64,000 nucleotides of DNA. It comes from Aquiluna sp. (GTDB lineage Bacteria > Actinomycetota > Actinomycetes > Actinomycetales > Microbacteriaceae). The notes below the pieces were generated by a model. That model saw only the letters and a program-made list of their open reading frames with translations. It was not told where the DNA came from and did not search any database. Below are positions 42,464-52,506 of this stretch, in pieces; the first letter of the stretch is position 1, and the number at the start of each line of letters is the position of its first letter. The stretch is taken from assembly GCA_018402615.1 (NCBI GenBank), contig JAGYIH010000001.1, forward strand, positions 49,454 through 113,453. Reading direction: 5' to 3'. The position numbers were made by a program, and so were the translations under genes.

Positions 42464-43246
42464 ATGTCTACCGTTATTTCTGATCAAGACCTGGCCCTAA
42501 AGCTCGCAGATGCTGCGGATGAAATTTCACTTTCCCGCTTTCGGGCGCTAAACCTCAAAATTGAATCGAAGCCAGATTCCTCTTACGTTACCGATGCCGA
42601 CCGTTCGGTTGAAGAGCGACTGCGAGCAATCTTGCTGCGCCACCGTCCCGAAGATGCAATCATCGGTGAGGAGTTTGGAACTGAGGGTTCTTCAAATCGA
42701 ACCTGGATCATTGACCCAATCGATGGCACCGCCAACTACCTTCGAGGAATCCCAATCTGGGCATCGCTTATTGCGCTGAGGGTGGGGGGAAGATTTGAGA
42801 CCTCGGTGGTCTCTGCCCCCGCCCTTTCAAGACGATGGTGGGCGCAGCTCGGCAGTGGGGCTTTCACCAGCGAATTTGACGGCAAAACCCGAACCCTCGG
42901 AGTTTCAAAGGTGAGAGAGCTTGCGGAGAGCTCGATGTCCTATAACTCGCTGCAGCTTTGGGATCAGGCTGGAAAGCTTGATGAGCTGGTATCGCTGAGT
43001 CGGAAGATTTGGCGAACCCGTGCCTTTGGAGACTTTTTGAGCTACATGTATTTAGCAGAGGGTTCACTCGAGGCGGTTTCCGAACACGACCTGAAGCTTT
43101 ACGACATTGCGGCGCTCGTGCCAATAGTTGAGGAGGCTGGTGGCCGCTTCACCGCCCTTGGTGGGCCACTCACCGAGCAGAGCTCATCGGTACTAGCTAC
43201 CAACTCGCTACTGCACGACGTATTCCAGCGGGAGCTTGGGTACTAG
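42464..43246 (+). CDS. hisN: Histidinol-phosphatase / inositol-monophosphatase family protein
   Basis: Mg-dependent phosphatase of 260 residues. The metal and substrate motifs are complete: IIGEEFG near 67-73, WIIDPIDGTANYLRGIP near 83-99, and KLYDIAALVPIVEEAGGRFT near 208-227. Placement after aroA-rsgA is the usual one for actinobacterial HisN, which dephosphorylates histidinol phosphate; other members act on inositol phosphates, so the substrate is inferred from context. Confidence 0.88.
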   Translation: MSTVISDQDLALKLADAADEISLSRFRALNLKIESKPDSSYVTDADRSVEERLRAILLRHRPEDAIIGEEFGTEGSSNRTWIIDPIDGTANYLRGIPIWASLIALRVGGRFETSVVSAPALSRRWWAQLGSGAFTSEFDGKTRTLGVSKVRELAESSMSYNSLQLWDQAGKLDELVSLSRKIWRTRAFGDFLSYMYLAEGSLEAVSEHDLKLYDIAALVPIVEEAGGRFTALGGPLTEQSSSVLATNSLLHDVFQRELGY

Positions 43247-43295
43247 TTTTTAGGTCAAAAATCTCCCTAGGCTTAGACCAGAGAGATTGGACAAC

Positions 43296-44480
43296 ATGAA
43301 TCGCTATGGCGCAAAGCTTTTGGCTCTGGCGGCTATCGCGCTTTTGGCATTGAACCTTAGAACTGCAGTTTCTTCGATTTCACCCGTGGTCGCATTTATC
43401 CAAGATCAGATCGCACTGCCAATAGTCACCATCGGTCTTTTGGGCTTGGCAGCGCCACTGGCATTTGCAATTGCCACCTCGCTCTCGTATCCACCAGCCC
43501 GCAAGATAGGGGTTGAAAAGACCTTGATTCTCACAGTGATACTGATTGTGCTGGGGAACCTGCTGAGGGCGCTGGCCTGGGATGCAACTGCCCTTTTTGC
43601 CGGCAGCCTGATGAGCCTCTTGGGTGCTGGTATGGGTAACGTGCTGTTACCGGTGATGGTCCGAAAGTACTTCCCCGGTCGAGTTGGAATCATCTCGAGC
43701 TTTTACATAACCCTCACCGCTCTCAGTGCGACCATGGGCGCCTTCTTTGCGGTTCCCGTCGCACAGGCCTTTGGTTGGCGGGCATCTTTGGGGCAGTGGG
43801 CGCTGTTGGCAGTCTTTACACTGCTACCGCTGATGTTCCTGCGTAAAAACTCCAAACCCGAGCCAAGGCCCGAAACTGCGTTGGGAGACAAGGCCATTTG
43901 GCGCTCCCCCACCGCCTGGTCGATTGCCGGGATTCAGGCAATGACCGCGGTGTTTGGCTACGTCAGCTTTGCCTTTTTGCCGCTTTTGTTAGTTGAACAC
44001 AACTCGGTGAGCATTTTGCAGGCGGGACTGTTGCTGTCGCTGTTCTCGGTTATGGGCATTCCAACATCGCTCTTGGTGCCAATACTTGCCACCCGCTACC
44101 CCAAATCTCACGCCCCCATAATCTTTATCTCTGCTCTATTTGGGACAACCGGAACGCTGGGGATCCTGTTTGCCGGCCAAGAGCTGTTGTGGGTATTTGT
44201 GATCCTGGTTGGTCTAGCTCCAGCAATGTTCCCGCTCGCTCTGACGCTTTTCAACCTCAGATCCAGAAGCCGCAGCACCGTGTTGTCGCTCAGCGCATTT
44301 GGGCAGGGCGTCAGCTACACCGTCGCATCGGTCACGGTGTTTGGAATCGGAGTGTTGCGTGAGGTCACCGGAGGCTGGGTAGCAGCGCTCTGGGTGGTAT
44401 TCGGGTTCGCGCTGCTGAGCGCGCTAGCGGGCATTCAGCTTGGCAAAAACCACTACGTTGACGATGAGTTAGCAGCCTAG
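43296..44480 (+). CDS. CynX/NimT-family MFS transporter
   Basis: About 394 residues, twelve membrane helices. The first helix LLALAAIALLALNLRTAVSS with its conserved Asn-Leu-Arg is typical of the cyanate/nitroimidazole (CynX/NimT/YycB) branch, as is AGMGNVLLPVMVRKYFPGR. Substrate is not predictable; family members are linked to cyanate, nitroimidazole or sugar efflux. ATG at 43296 was preferred to an earlier in-frame TTG because AGAGAG precedes it. Its stop overlaps the convergent glpX by four bases. Confidence 0.85.
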   Translation: MNRYGAKLLALAAIALLALNLRTAVSSISPVVAFIQDQIALPIVTIGLLGLAAPLAFAIATSLSYPPARKIGVEKTLILTVILIVLGNLLRALAWDATALFAGSLMSLLGAGMGNVLLPVMVRKYFPGRVGIISSFYITLTALSATMGAFFAVPVAQAFGWRASLGQWALLAVFTLLPLMFLRKNSKPEPRPETALGDKAIWRSPTAWSIAGIQAMTAVFGYVSFAFLPLLLVEHNSVSILQAGLLLSLFSVMGIPTSLLVPILATRYPKSHAPIIFISALFGTTGTLGILFAGQELLWVFVILVGLAPAMFPLALTLFNLRSRSRSTVLSLSAFGQGVSYTVASVTVFGIGVLREVTGGWVAALWVVFGFALLSALAGIQLGKNHYVDDELAA

Positions 44481-45451
44481 ATCCAGCGGTCCGCCTGATA
44501 TTCAGCCATAACCTTGCGAACCGTTCCACTTCTGCCGCGAATCACAATCGAATCGGTCAAAATAAGCCCTTCGCGTTTTCGCACGCCAGACAAAAGTGCC
44601 CCGTCGGTGACACCGGTGGCAACAAAGAAGGTGTTGTCAGAGGCGACCATCTCGTCCATCTCGTAGACGTAGTCAAACTTGAGACCGGCTTTTTCTCCGT
44701 TCTCGCGCTCAAAGTCCTCACGCGGAGTCAAAATACCCTGGATTAAGCCGCCCAAGGCCTTAATGCCGCAAGCGGTAACAATGCCCTCGGGAGAACCTCC
44801 GATGCCCACCGACATATCGATGCGGCTTTCCTCCCGCGCGGCTTGGATACCACTTGCAACATCACCATCTCGCAGCAGTCTGGTCGCCGCTCCGGCCGCT
44901 CTAATTTCCTCAATCAAAACCGCGTTGTAATCGCGGTCCAAGACCGCAACCAGAACCTCGTCAATTGACTTGCCTGCAGCCTTGGCATAGGCGCGGATGT
45001 TTTCCGCAATCGGCTTTCTTATGTCACAGACGTCCTTGCCAATTGGCCCCACCACAAACTTGTCCATCTTGTAAACGGCAGAGGCGTCCAGCATCGAACC
45101 GCGGTCGGAGACCGCAATGACGCTTATTGCATTCTGTCTGCCGGCGGCGGTCAAAGCGGTTCCATCGATTGGGTCAACCGCAATATCAACCTTTGGCCCC
45201 TGACCTGTGCCAACCACCTCGCCGTTGAACAGCATCGGGGCGTCATCCTTCTCGCCCTCGCCTATGACTACCTTGCCCTCAAAGTTCACTGTTCCTAGGA
45301 ATGCCCGCATTGCATCCACCGCTGCACCGTCTGCAGCGTTTTTATCACCCTTACCGATAAAGGGATAGGCCCTGATGGCTGCCGCTTCGGTTGCCCGCAC
45401 CAGTTCCATGGCTAGGTTGCGGTCGGGGTGGAGTTCGGGCTGATCACTCAT
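44477..45451 (-). CDS. glpX: Class II fructose-1,6-bisphosphatase
   Basis: Gluconeogenic phosphatase of 324 residues. Conserved segments: RNLAMELVRATEAAAIRAYP, GKGDKNAADGAAVDAMR, VIGEGEKDDAPML and DIAVDPIDGTALTAAGR (metal site), and GGSPEGIVTACGIKALGG. In most Actinobacteria glpX lies next to fumC; here the two are about 17 kb apart in the window, with the carbonic anhydrase and DUF4245 genes keeping the fumC neighbourhood. It is likely leaderless (TACCCT, seven bases, ATG). Confidence 0.96.
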   Translation of the reverse strand: MSDQPELHPDRNLAMELVRATEAAAIRAYPFIGKGDKNAADGAAVDAMRAFLGTVNFEGKVVIGEGEKDDAPMLFNGEVVGTGQGPKVDIAVDPIDGTALTAAGRQNAISVIAVSDRGSMLDASAVYKMDKFVVGPIGKDVCDIRKPIAENIRAYAKAAGKSIDEVLVAVLDRDYNAVLIEEIRAAGAATRLLRDGDVASGIQAAREESRIDMSVGIGGSPEGIVTACGIKALGGLIQGILTPREDFERENGEKAGLKFDYVYEMDEMVASDNTFFVATGVTDGALLSGVRKREGLILTDSIVIRGRSGTVRKVMAEYQADRWI

Positions 45452-45464
45452 AATGCCAAGGGTA
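45452..45464 (-). promoter_or_regulatory. Leaderless promoter -10 box for glpX
   Basis: Minus-strand TACCCT (45459-45464) is followed by seven bases and the glpX ATG, with no ribosome-binding site. Confidence 0.5.
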
Positions 45465-45493
45465 GTGGAACAGCCTGAGAGGCCTGGCGCCCT

Positions 45494-45853
45494 TTACTCA
45501 ACGTTCACGCCAACAGTTGCACAACGTGAAGTTATGGAATCGGTGAGGGCAGCAATCTGCTCGCTCGCAGACTGCGCAGGATCGGTTGCCGCAAGCTGAT
45601 CTCGCAGTGCGCGAAGATCAGCTGCGAGTCCGGAGGATAAAAGCGCTTCCAGCTGGTCACCGGCAATTTCATCCACCTGTTCCAATACGCCCGAATCAAC
45701 CAACCCAGCCTCGTAGGCGGCCTGCAGTCCGGATATGGTTCCCTTCATTGCCTGACAGGCCGCGGAATCGGCTGCAGTCTGAGCAATTTCTTCAACGGCG
45801 CAACCGGACAAAAACAGCACGGGCAGGGCAATGAGGGCGAGTTGTTTCATCAT
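45494..45853 (-). CDS. Small secreted lipoprotein of unknown function
   Basis: About 120 residues from the ATG at 45853 (or the next one at 45850). A signal peptide LALIALPVLFLSGC ends in a clean lipobox (LSGC), so the mature protein is lipid-anchored. The remainder is acidic, Ala-rich and helical (QTAADSAACQAMKG, ASEQIAALTDSITSRC) with two cysteines that could pair. I do not recognise the family. It is 42 bases upstream of the glpX start on the same strand and separated from cysK by the divergent gap. Confidence 0.75.
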   Translation of the reverse strand: MMKQLALIALPVLFLSGCAVEEIAQTAADSAACQAMKGTISGLQAAYEAGLVDSGVLEQVDEIAGDQLEALLSSGLAADLRALRDQLAATDPAQSASEQIAALTDSITSRCATVGVNVE

Positions 45854-46001
45854 GATGGGAACAGGATATGTTGGCAGCTTGAGAGTTCGCTGCCAGACAC
45901 ACCAGGGCCGCAATAGCCGTGTAACAAGCAGAAACCTTGGAAGTAAATCCCCTCTAGACAGTTACACTTCCCTAGGTCCGCCAAATCAAATTTGAGGAAG
46001 T

Positions 46002-46964
46002 ATGAAGCTTTACAACAGCATCACCGAAGTCTTTGGAAACACACCCCTGGTCAGGCTTAACAAGATCACCGACGGCGGTGCTGCGAATGTCTATGCCAAG
46101 CTCGAGTTCTATAACCCCTCCTCCTCGGTCAAGGACCGACTCGGAATTGCCATGGTCAATGCGGCCGAGGAATCAGGAGATTTGAAGCCTGGTGGAACGC
46201 TGATTGAAGCCACCAGCGGCAACACCGGTATTTCTCTGGCAATGGTGGGAGCCGCTCGTGGCTATCGGACCATCATTGTGATGCCGGACTCAATGAGCCT
46301 GGAGCGCAAAATCCTAATTCGTGCATACGGGGCAGAGCTGGTTCTCACTCCAGCCGCGCAAGGTATGTCTGGTTCGGTTGCTAAGGCTGAAGAGCTTGGC
46401 AATACCATCGAGGGCGCCGTGATGGTGCGACAGTTTGAAAACCCAGCCGGTCCCGCCATCCACCGAGCCACCACCGCCGAGGAAATCTGGCGTGACACCG
46501 ATGGCCAGGTTGCCGCACTTGTTGCCGGTAGCGGCACTGGCGGAACCATCACCGGAACCAGTCTTCGCTTGAAAGAACTAAACCCAAATATTGTTTCCTT
46601 TGCCGTTCAGCCCGCATCCTCACCGCGCTACTGACCACGGCATTGAAACGCAGCCGGTCACCGCTTGCAGGAATTGGCTGACATTCCGGAAATTGTGGAC
46701 ACCTCAAGCTTTGACGAGGTCATCAGCGCCCCAAACATGGCGCTGGCATTTTGCGGGTTGCCCGTCAGGGCAGCATTTTGAGGGCATTTTGGCCAGTATT
46801 TCCTCGGAAGGCGCTGCGCTCTGGGCAGCAAGAGGAGTTTCCCACAGACCCGAATTTGCGGGCAAGATTGTGGTTGTAATTGTTCCAAGTTTCAGCGACG
46901 TTACATTTCTTCAACGCTCTACCGTGACCTGCAAGAGGAATACCAGCGAAGAATTGAGTATTAG
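46002..46964 (+). pseudogene. cysK: Cysteine synthase A, 3' third frameshifted
   Basis: PLP enzyme making cysteine from O-acetylserine and sulfide. The first 204 codons are intact with a GAGGAAG ribosome-binding site: [20 protein letters not shown], the PLP lysine in [32 protein letters not shown] and [17 protein letters not shown]. The frame breaks at about 46612 (SPLLTGHGI is recovered if two bases are removed) and several more times, yet IVDTSSFDEVI, GISSGAALWAA-like residues and VIVPSF remain legible. The repaired stop at 46962 overlaps the cysE start by 11 bases. Confidence 0.88.
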
Positions 46965-47475
46965 ACAAGACATCAAGGCAGGCCTCGAACGCGACCCGGC
47001 AGCAAAGTCAGCGCTCGAGCTGATTTCATCCCTGGCTTGCACGCGATTTGATCTACCGCTTTGCGCACGTTCTTTAGGCTGCGCTTGCGCATTCTGTCTC
47101 ATGGTTTCTAACTACGCAAAGTTTTGGTTTATAATTGGGGTGGATACCCGGGTGCTCCAGATTGGAAAGCGGTTCGTGATTGATCACGGGTTGGTGTCGT
47201 GCTTGGTGAGACTGCGATCATCGGCGATGACGTGCTTGTCTACCACGGTGTGACTCTGGGGAGGAAAGACCCTGGATCCCGTGAAGCGTCACCCAGCCGT
47301 TGAAACAACGTGATTATTGGGCAGGAGCCAAACTAATTGGCAACATCACCATCGGCGATAACTGTGCGATTGGCTCAAATGCTGTGGTCACCAGGACATG
47401 CCGGCGGGAACCGTTGCGGTTGGTGTAGATGCCGGGCTGTTGCCAATGGTTGGCGAAGACCTCTACGTAATCTAA
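46954..47475 (+). pseudogene. cysE: Serine O-acetyltransferase, frameshifted
   Basis: Makes O-acetylserine, the substrate for CysK. From a TTG at 46954 the pieces read LSIRQDIKAGLERDPAAKSA, SNYAKFWF and GVDIHPGA-type residues, GKRFVIDHG, IIGDDVLVYHGVTLGG-like residues, then the left-handed beta-helix repeats LIGNITIGDNCAIGSNAVVT and ending VGEDLYVI. Repaired length is about 172 residues, normal for the short actinobacterial CysE. Overlap with cysK indicates a cysKE operon. Confidence 0.85.
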
Positions 47476-47912
47476 GAGTTTGCCCGAGGGCTTACCGATG
47501 TTTTTGTAGGCACAAAACAACTCAGTTTTTCCCAACGGCCACCTGTCGTGTGCCACCTAAGCCACTCTTGCCAGAGTCCCAGGTGACATCCCTGGACAAG
47601 TCAGTGTTTAGGTGTGGTTTCTTAGGGTAAAGACCCAGGGTTTCACCTTACAACTCCCAAAGCCCTAGAAAGTTTTGGAAGAAAGTTTTTGAGCTGCTTT
47701 GAAGTTTCTCAAACACGAAAAGGCTTGGAAACCTTACCGTCTTTGACCATCTCCTCTGCCGTTGCCAGTCACTTGCCCAAGGGTGCAGGTCATCAAGTCG
47801 GCATCAAAGGGGAGGTTCACACGGAACTTGAATCCCCGCCGAAAGATACATTTTTCTTGGCCAGACTCACTCATGAAAGTTTAGCGACGCATTTTGTTCA
47901 TCAAGTGTTCAA
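47476..47912. other. Stretch without recognised gene
   Basis: Between cysE and the cytochrome-b5-like gene inside the damaged block. Open frames on either strand are shorter than 100 codons and match nothing I recognise. A CCTGGGT...ACCCAGG-like pairing around 47560-47640 is weak. Confidence 0.4.
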
Positions 47913-48576
47913 CTAAAAATTAACCTCGTTACCAAATCCGCTGGCGCAGCGAGTCCGGTAGGAGTCCAAAGTGGCCGACGGTCTTGGCTGACCGCCGTGT
48001 CTTGCGGTGAAGCCTAGCAGTTCCATCGGTTCCACAGAGCTGACTAATTGCTCCTGCACCACCAGGGTGGCTAGATATCCACTGAGTGAGGTCAAATGCC
48101 CGGCCATCAGCCGCTACCCAGCAGCTAGCTTGAAGTGTTGTTCATTCCATCAAGCCATGTGGTTGTAGCCAACCACAGTTTCAGTGGGAGTGGGGGTGGG
48201 GTGGGGGCACAGCGAGGTTGGGAGTAGGGGTAGGGGTGGGAGTAGGGGTGGGGGTGGGAGTAGGGGTTGGAGTTTGGGCTTGGGTTGGGGTTGGGTGGTC
48301 ATTGGCCGGTCGCAGTTGGGTTTGGCGAGGCTTCAGCAGTTTGTCAGCTGAGTGGTGGTTTCAGCTGTTGGTGCAGCTGTTGGTTCCTGCGAGTTGCTCT
48401 GATGCTGGCTCGGACATTCAGTGCTGGCTCTTCTGTCTCCTGGCTCCACCGGAATTCGGTTCCTTGGTCACTGCTGTCTTGGAGTTCGAAGAGAAACTGG
48501 CTCCAGGAGTAGCCTCTTGTGAGGCTCACGCAACCGGTCAGTACCAGCAGCGTGCTTTTTCCAATCAAATTTTCAT
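47913..48576 (-). pseudogene. Lipoprotein with Thr-Pro linker and cytochrome-b5-like heme-binding domain, frameshifted
   Basis: N-terminus: signal-like LLVLTGCVS gives a lipobox (LTGC). Next come about 60 Glu/Ser/Thr-rich residues, then a pure Thr-Pro run (about nine TP units, 48217-48276 in the best frame), then WVAADGRAFDLTQWISSHPGG followed by ISQLCGTDGTA. That is the cytochrome b5 fold with the HPGG heme-ligand motif, and ARHGGQPRPSATLDSY supplies a second His in the right place. The predicted product is a lipid-anchored extracytoplasmic b-type heme protein. Several indels break the frame; start and stop are approximate. Confidence 0.65.
48184..48296 (+). repeat. G-rich imperfect hexanucleotide repeat (encodes the Thr-Pro linker on the other strand)
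   Basis: Units such as GTGGGA, GTAGGG and GTGGGG repeat for about 110 bases, with many runs of three or more G. The plus strand has strong G-quadruplex potential, and the minus strand encodes (TP)n. Length is likely unstable or misassembled. Confidence 0.7.
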
Positions 48577-48619
48577 TATGAGAAAAACAAGTAAAAGCCT
48601 AAAGATTCCTATAACAGAT

Positions 48620-49065
48620 AGAATCTGCCTTTATTCCATGAACCGAAAGACTATTACCGTGCAGAGTTACTTATATTGGTCCTTGGCCTTGCTTTAAGGT
48701 AAGCAGGCTCTGCAGTGACACCCGCTCCACAAGCCTTCAGGTCTTGGTGTTATGTACTTAGCCAGGCAGTAAGAGCTCTCGGGCTTGATCCAAAGAAGGG
48801 CTTCCTTTTGGGCAAACTGCTGGTTTCCCGCTCTACCTTCGCCGGTGTAGTGGTAGATGTTGTCCCTTGAGGTAATCTGTACCTATTGACGAGAGTCGTG
48901 ACCAAAGGGTGAGCCACTTATGGGATCGGGAAGATGTAACACCGGACCGGCACCTGGCGGGCAAATGCCGGCCCTCGGGTTACCACCGAATTCGGCATGG
49001 GCTCAGATCTAAGGTGGTAGGAGCCGATTTCCATCGCTAGGAAGCTGTCGGGGATGTCTTCTTGG
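48620..49065 (-). pseudogene. Fragment resembling the SRA-like domain of ScoMcrA-type restriction enzymes
   Basis: Assembled from two frames: EFGGNPRAGICPP, then GAGPVLHL and DPISGSPFGHDS, then NIYHYTGEGRAGNQQFAQKE. The order (FGG..RGGI, PVLL..DP..G.PFGY, YHYTGEGQ.GDQ) is the pattern of YDG/SRA-like domains that read modified DNA in ScoMcrA-type type IV restriction enzymes and related HNH endonucleases. No nuclease domain is visible. The match is from memory of the family and is tentative. Confidence 0.4.
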
Positions 49066-49069
49066 CGGT

Positions 49070-49879
49070 TTATACGGAGAGAACTAAATTAAGTGCAATC
49101 AACGGAAGGCCAGTGGCAAACCTGTTGTCACGGGTTCATTCAAAATACGGTACCAAGGCTCAGCGCCACGGCGGTGTTGGGTAGGTAATCAAAGAAGCTT
49201 TGCTGGTCCAGCTTCTTTGATCGGCAGGAGAAAATCACCGAAGGCTGCAGCTGACGAAACAGACCCAAAACCACTAGCGCCCAGAGCGATGAGGGAAGCA
49301 GCTGCAACTAAACTCACTGCCAAGGGTTGGAAGCGCGAAGGTGAGTAAACAGTTTACGGCGGTACCATATACACCAGTGCCTGCCGATGGAACATCCAGA
49401 GTTTCGGTTAGCAACAATCGGAGCAATCGCGTAGCCCACTGCGTGGCGATGTGAGCACAAACAGCGGTTCGATGAGGCCGGAAATGGAATCAATTCCGAC
49501 AGGGCTGCGACTCCCACAAAACCAATAGCCCGCTGCTGCTCAGGGTCTCCTCTGAGTGCCTTGCGATCCCTTTAGGAAGGAAATGGCCAAAACCACCACA
49601 AAAAACGGCACGGTTGCAATCAAAAGAGCTGACAGACGAGGGAATGCCCTTTTGTCTCTGTGATCAAGAACCAGGGACCGACCATCTCGACCACTGCGAA
49701 GACCAATACGTATGGCTGACCCTCAGGGCTGGCTTGAGAACCTCCGGTGAGAGGCGGCATACGGAATCAACACCAAGGCTCCCGAGGAGGTCTTGCAAAG
49801 ACCACCGAGGGCGTTGAGGAAGGATTCAATGGCAGGAGCTGATGAAGAAATAGGGTAGGCCCCAGAAGATGCCCGCCAT
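49070..49879 (-). pseudogene. EamA-family (DMT) transporter, frameshifted
   Basis: A second DMT-type transporter. Frame pieces: MAGIFWGLPYFFISS at the start, ALVLIPYA, YVLVFAVVEMVGPWFLIT, SALLIATVPFFVVVLAISFL, GVAALSGIDSISGLIEPL, VGYAIAPIVANR, and near the end EAGPAK...NTAVALSLG and LNEPVTTGLPL. This order follows both EamA repeats of YdcZ/RhaT-like carriers. Every one to two hundred bases the frame shifts. Confidence 0.75.
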
Positions 49880-50023
49880 CAAAAACAACACTATTCCTTT
49901 GACTCACCGACTGAATTGTGTGTGTTCAAGCAGAGAAGCTCTGGCCAATTAGTTTTGTTGCACACTCAGTGGTCATAAACCGAACAGGAATCAGTTGTCA
50001 GTATTCAAAACCAGCCCAAACCA

Positions 50024-50589
50024 ATGCTTAGCGCTAACCGATTTGGTGAGGATCGCTGGGCCGAAATTTATGACCAATCCCACGCCCTTTCCGCGGACGA
50101 GGGCTTGGTCATGGTGAATCATTTCGCTGGAGCGCCTTCCTCTTATAACAGTCAGCCCTGGAAGCTAGTTCTTCTCACCCGTGGTAGCCACCTTCACACA
50201 CCGAGATTAGCGAGCGGGGCCTGGGCGGTTTCAATGCCTCTGAACCACATGCCAGCGCTCTTGCGGTTGTGCCGGTGGAAGCTAAGTAATTCAAAGGGTG
50301 ATAAATAACCAGGTTGGCACCGCCTGGCCTCAGTCTTGCACTCCATGAAACTCACCCTGCAGGCTGAAATTATGGGGCTAAAAAGCCCACGTTATGGGGG
50401 CGTTGAAAAACCGGTGATCGAAAATCCTTGAACTACTAACCACTTTGTGATGTCAGTGATTGCGGAGGGTAACCAGCCAGGGCAGCACTGAGGAGCCAGG
50501 ACGAAGCGATTGTCACTCGCGAAGGTCTCAGAGAGCGCAGAACTGACGCCTACCTAATTAAACCAGACTACTCTGGGGCCGAGCCTTAG
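50024..50589 (+). pseudogene. Nitroreductase-family protein, frameshifted
   Basis: FMN-binding oxidoreductase. The N-terminus RWAEIYDQSHALSADEGLVM and APSSYNSQPWKLVLLTRG is typical of nitroreductases (Arg/Ser/Asn FMN contacts). Later pieces: YNQVGTAVASVLHSMKLTLQAEIMGL, FVMSVIAEGNQPG and DEAIVTREGLRERRTDAYL. The likely stop overlaps that of the convergent typA by three bases. Substrate unknown. Confidence 0.7.
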
Positions 50590-52506
50590 TCAGAAGCTCG
50601 CTTGCGCTGTGAAGCGGCACGGGCACGAGCATTGCCATCGGATTCGAGCTTGCAGATTCTGGTTGCCTCAGGGTGGCATCGGCCCACACTCGTCCTCGCG
50701 AGCAAACTCCAACCCCTCTGCAGTGAGAGCCTGCTTGACGAGAGTCCAAAGGCCAACAAAGTTGTCCGCAGGCCGCTCATGTTTGTGAGCTGCTTCTCTT
50801 GGTGGTGTTTACTTCCATGGCTCATCGGCCCTGGAGTTCTCTCCAACCCTATGCCAGCGTAGACCTCGCTGCTGGCTCGATAAAGCTGCGCTCCTGAAGC
50901 CTGATCATGGCATTGGGGTGGATACTCCGGCGCGATCCGCAATCGTTGAACCCGTCTGCGAGTAATGATTTCGCTTTGCCCAGGGTTCGTAGCCAGCACC
51001 AGACGTTGGCAATGCCGGAACCCTTGGTGATAGTCAAAAACTCGGTTCAAACCAATCAGTCCCGCGTGATGGGACCTTGAACTCCATGCGCACCCAGCCG
51101 GTGCCATTGTGGAGATGCATATTGACCATCACAGGCACTGCGGGAAGCCAGGGCTGCGTAACAGCACCCCGAGAACTCCTCGGAACATCAATAGTTAGCT
51201 CTTCGGTTGGTTCGTGCAGCTTTCCAAATCCCAACTTTCTGGTAACAGCCTGGCTTCCCAACGGTTGTCCTTAACCCTCGACATCTGCTCCACCAGTTGC
51301 TAGTGCCAGCTCACCACGACCCTGCATGACATCTGGGCGCTCGATCGATGAGCACTTCACGACGTTGCCGATTAGCTCACGGTCCAGACGATCCTTAACA
51401 AACCTCGCAGTTACCTTTGCACCCATGACCCGACCCGCCATTGGGAAGTCGTGTTGATACCGACAGTCATCGAAATGGCAGGCTCGTCAACAGTGATTCT
51501 TGGTGGTGGCCTAGTAATGTTCAAATCACACAGCGAGTCGCAATGGTGATCTCTTCAATACCTACTTAACAGCAGCAATGTCACCGGCAGCAGCCTTTCC
51601 AGTGTAGTCGCTCATGGCGCGCTGGTTCCCAAAAACAGTGAGTCTTAGAATTCACAGATTGAATTTTCAATTCTGGCGAACCCAGGCAGCCTGCTGGCCT
51701 TTGCAGTTCACCGTTGAAAATACGAAGTAGACCTTCAGGCCCAAAAATGGAGAGGCGTCCAAGTTGGTGACGTGGGCCTGAAGAGGAGCACCCTCTTCAT
51801 ACTCAGAGCTGAATGAAGTTCAGAATCGCCTCAAACAGCGGCTCCTAGATTCTCGCTGTCCGGCATCCCTCTCGCCATTTCTAGCTTATTCAAAAGAGCC
51901 CCTGCCTTCACAAGCTTGGAAGCATCATTAACAGGGCAGGACCAGGATGGCACATCAACATCTGAGGGTCAGGGAATCGAATCATGTAGGTCGAGGCAAG
52001 ACCCAAAAGTAGGTCATGACTTTCCTCAACGACCTCACATCAATGCGAGGCGTCGGACGGTCGGTCTTGTTCACTAGCAAAATAACTGGCAGTTTTTGAT
52101 TCCGGCGCCTTACACCAAAATATGCAATCTGGTCTGTGGTAGGGGGCCTTCGATGCGTCAACCAGAGCACAACGCCATCGACCATCGAAAGACCGCGTTC
52201 AGCCTCACCACCAAAGTCGGCGACCCGGGGTGTCAATAACGTTCAGTGTGACTATCTCACCCTTGGCCGAGAAAAGGACCGAGTAGGCAACCGCAGTGTT
52301 CTTAGGGATTGTGATGCCCGCTTTTCCTTTTCCAGGTCTCCGGAGTCCATGACGCGCTCGTCAACGTTTCCGTGGCGGCAAAGGAGCCGGTCTGGCACCA
52401 TTATGGCATCCACCAAAGTGGTCTTACCGTGATCAACGCTGACGACGATGGCAATGTTGCGCAGCGGGATTATTTTTGGGTCATGAGAAAGAAGTGTTCC
52501 TTGCAT
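50586..52506 (-). pseudogene. typA: Translational GTPase TypA/BipA, frameshifted
   Basis: Ribosome-associated GTPase for assembly and stress adaptation. Pieces in order: NIAIVVSVDHGKTTLVDAIM (G1) and VDERVMDSGDLEKEK (switch I region), DFGGEAERGLSMVDGVV (G3), LPVILLVNKTDRPTPRID (G4), then IAVA/IGET-like residues around 51550, VHEPTEELTIDVP near 51200, HNGTGWVRMEFKVPSRG, and the C-terminal KLTNMSGLRTT and NARARAASQRKRASD. Repaired length is about 635 residues as expected. It carries more than ten frame breaks. Confidence 0.88.

Noticed and set aside
48184..48296. CRISPR array
   Set aside because: The repeat unit is six bases with no spacers, and it encodes a Thr-Pro linker on the other strand; no cas genes are present.
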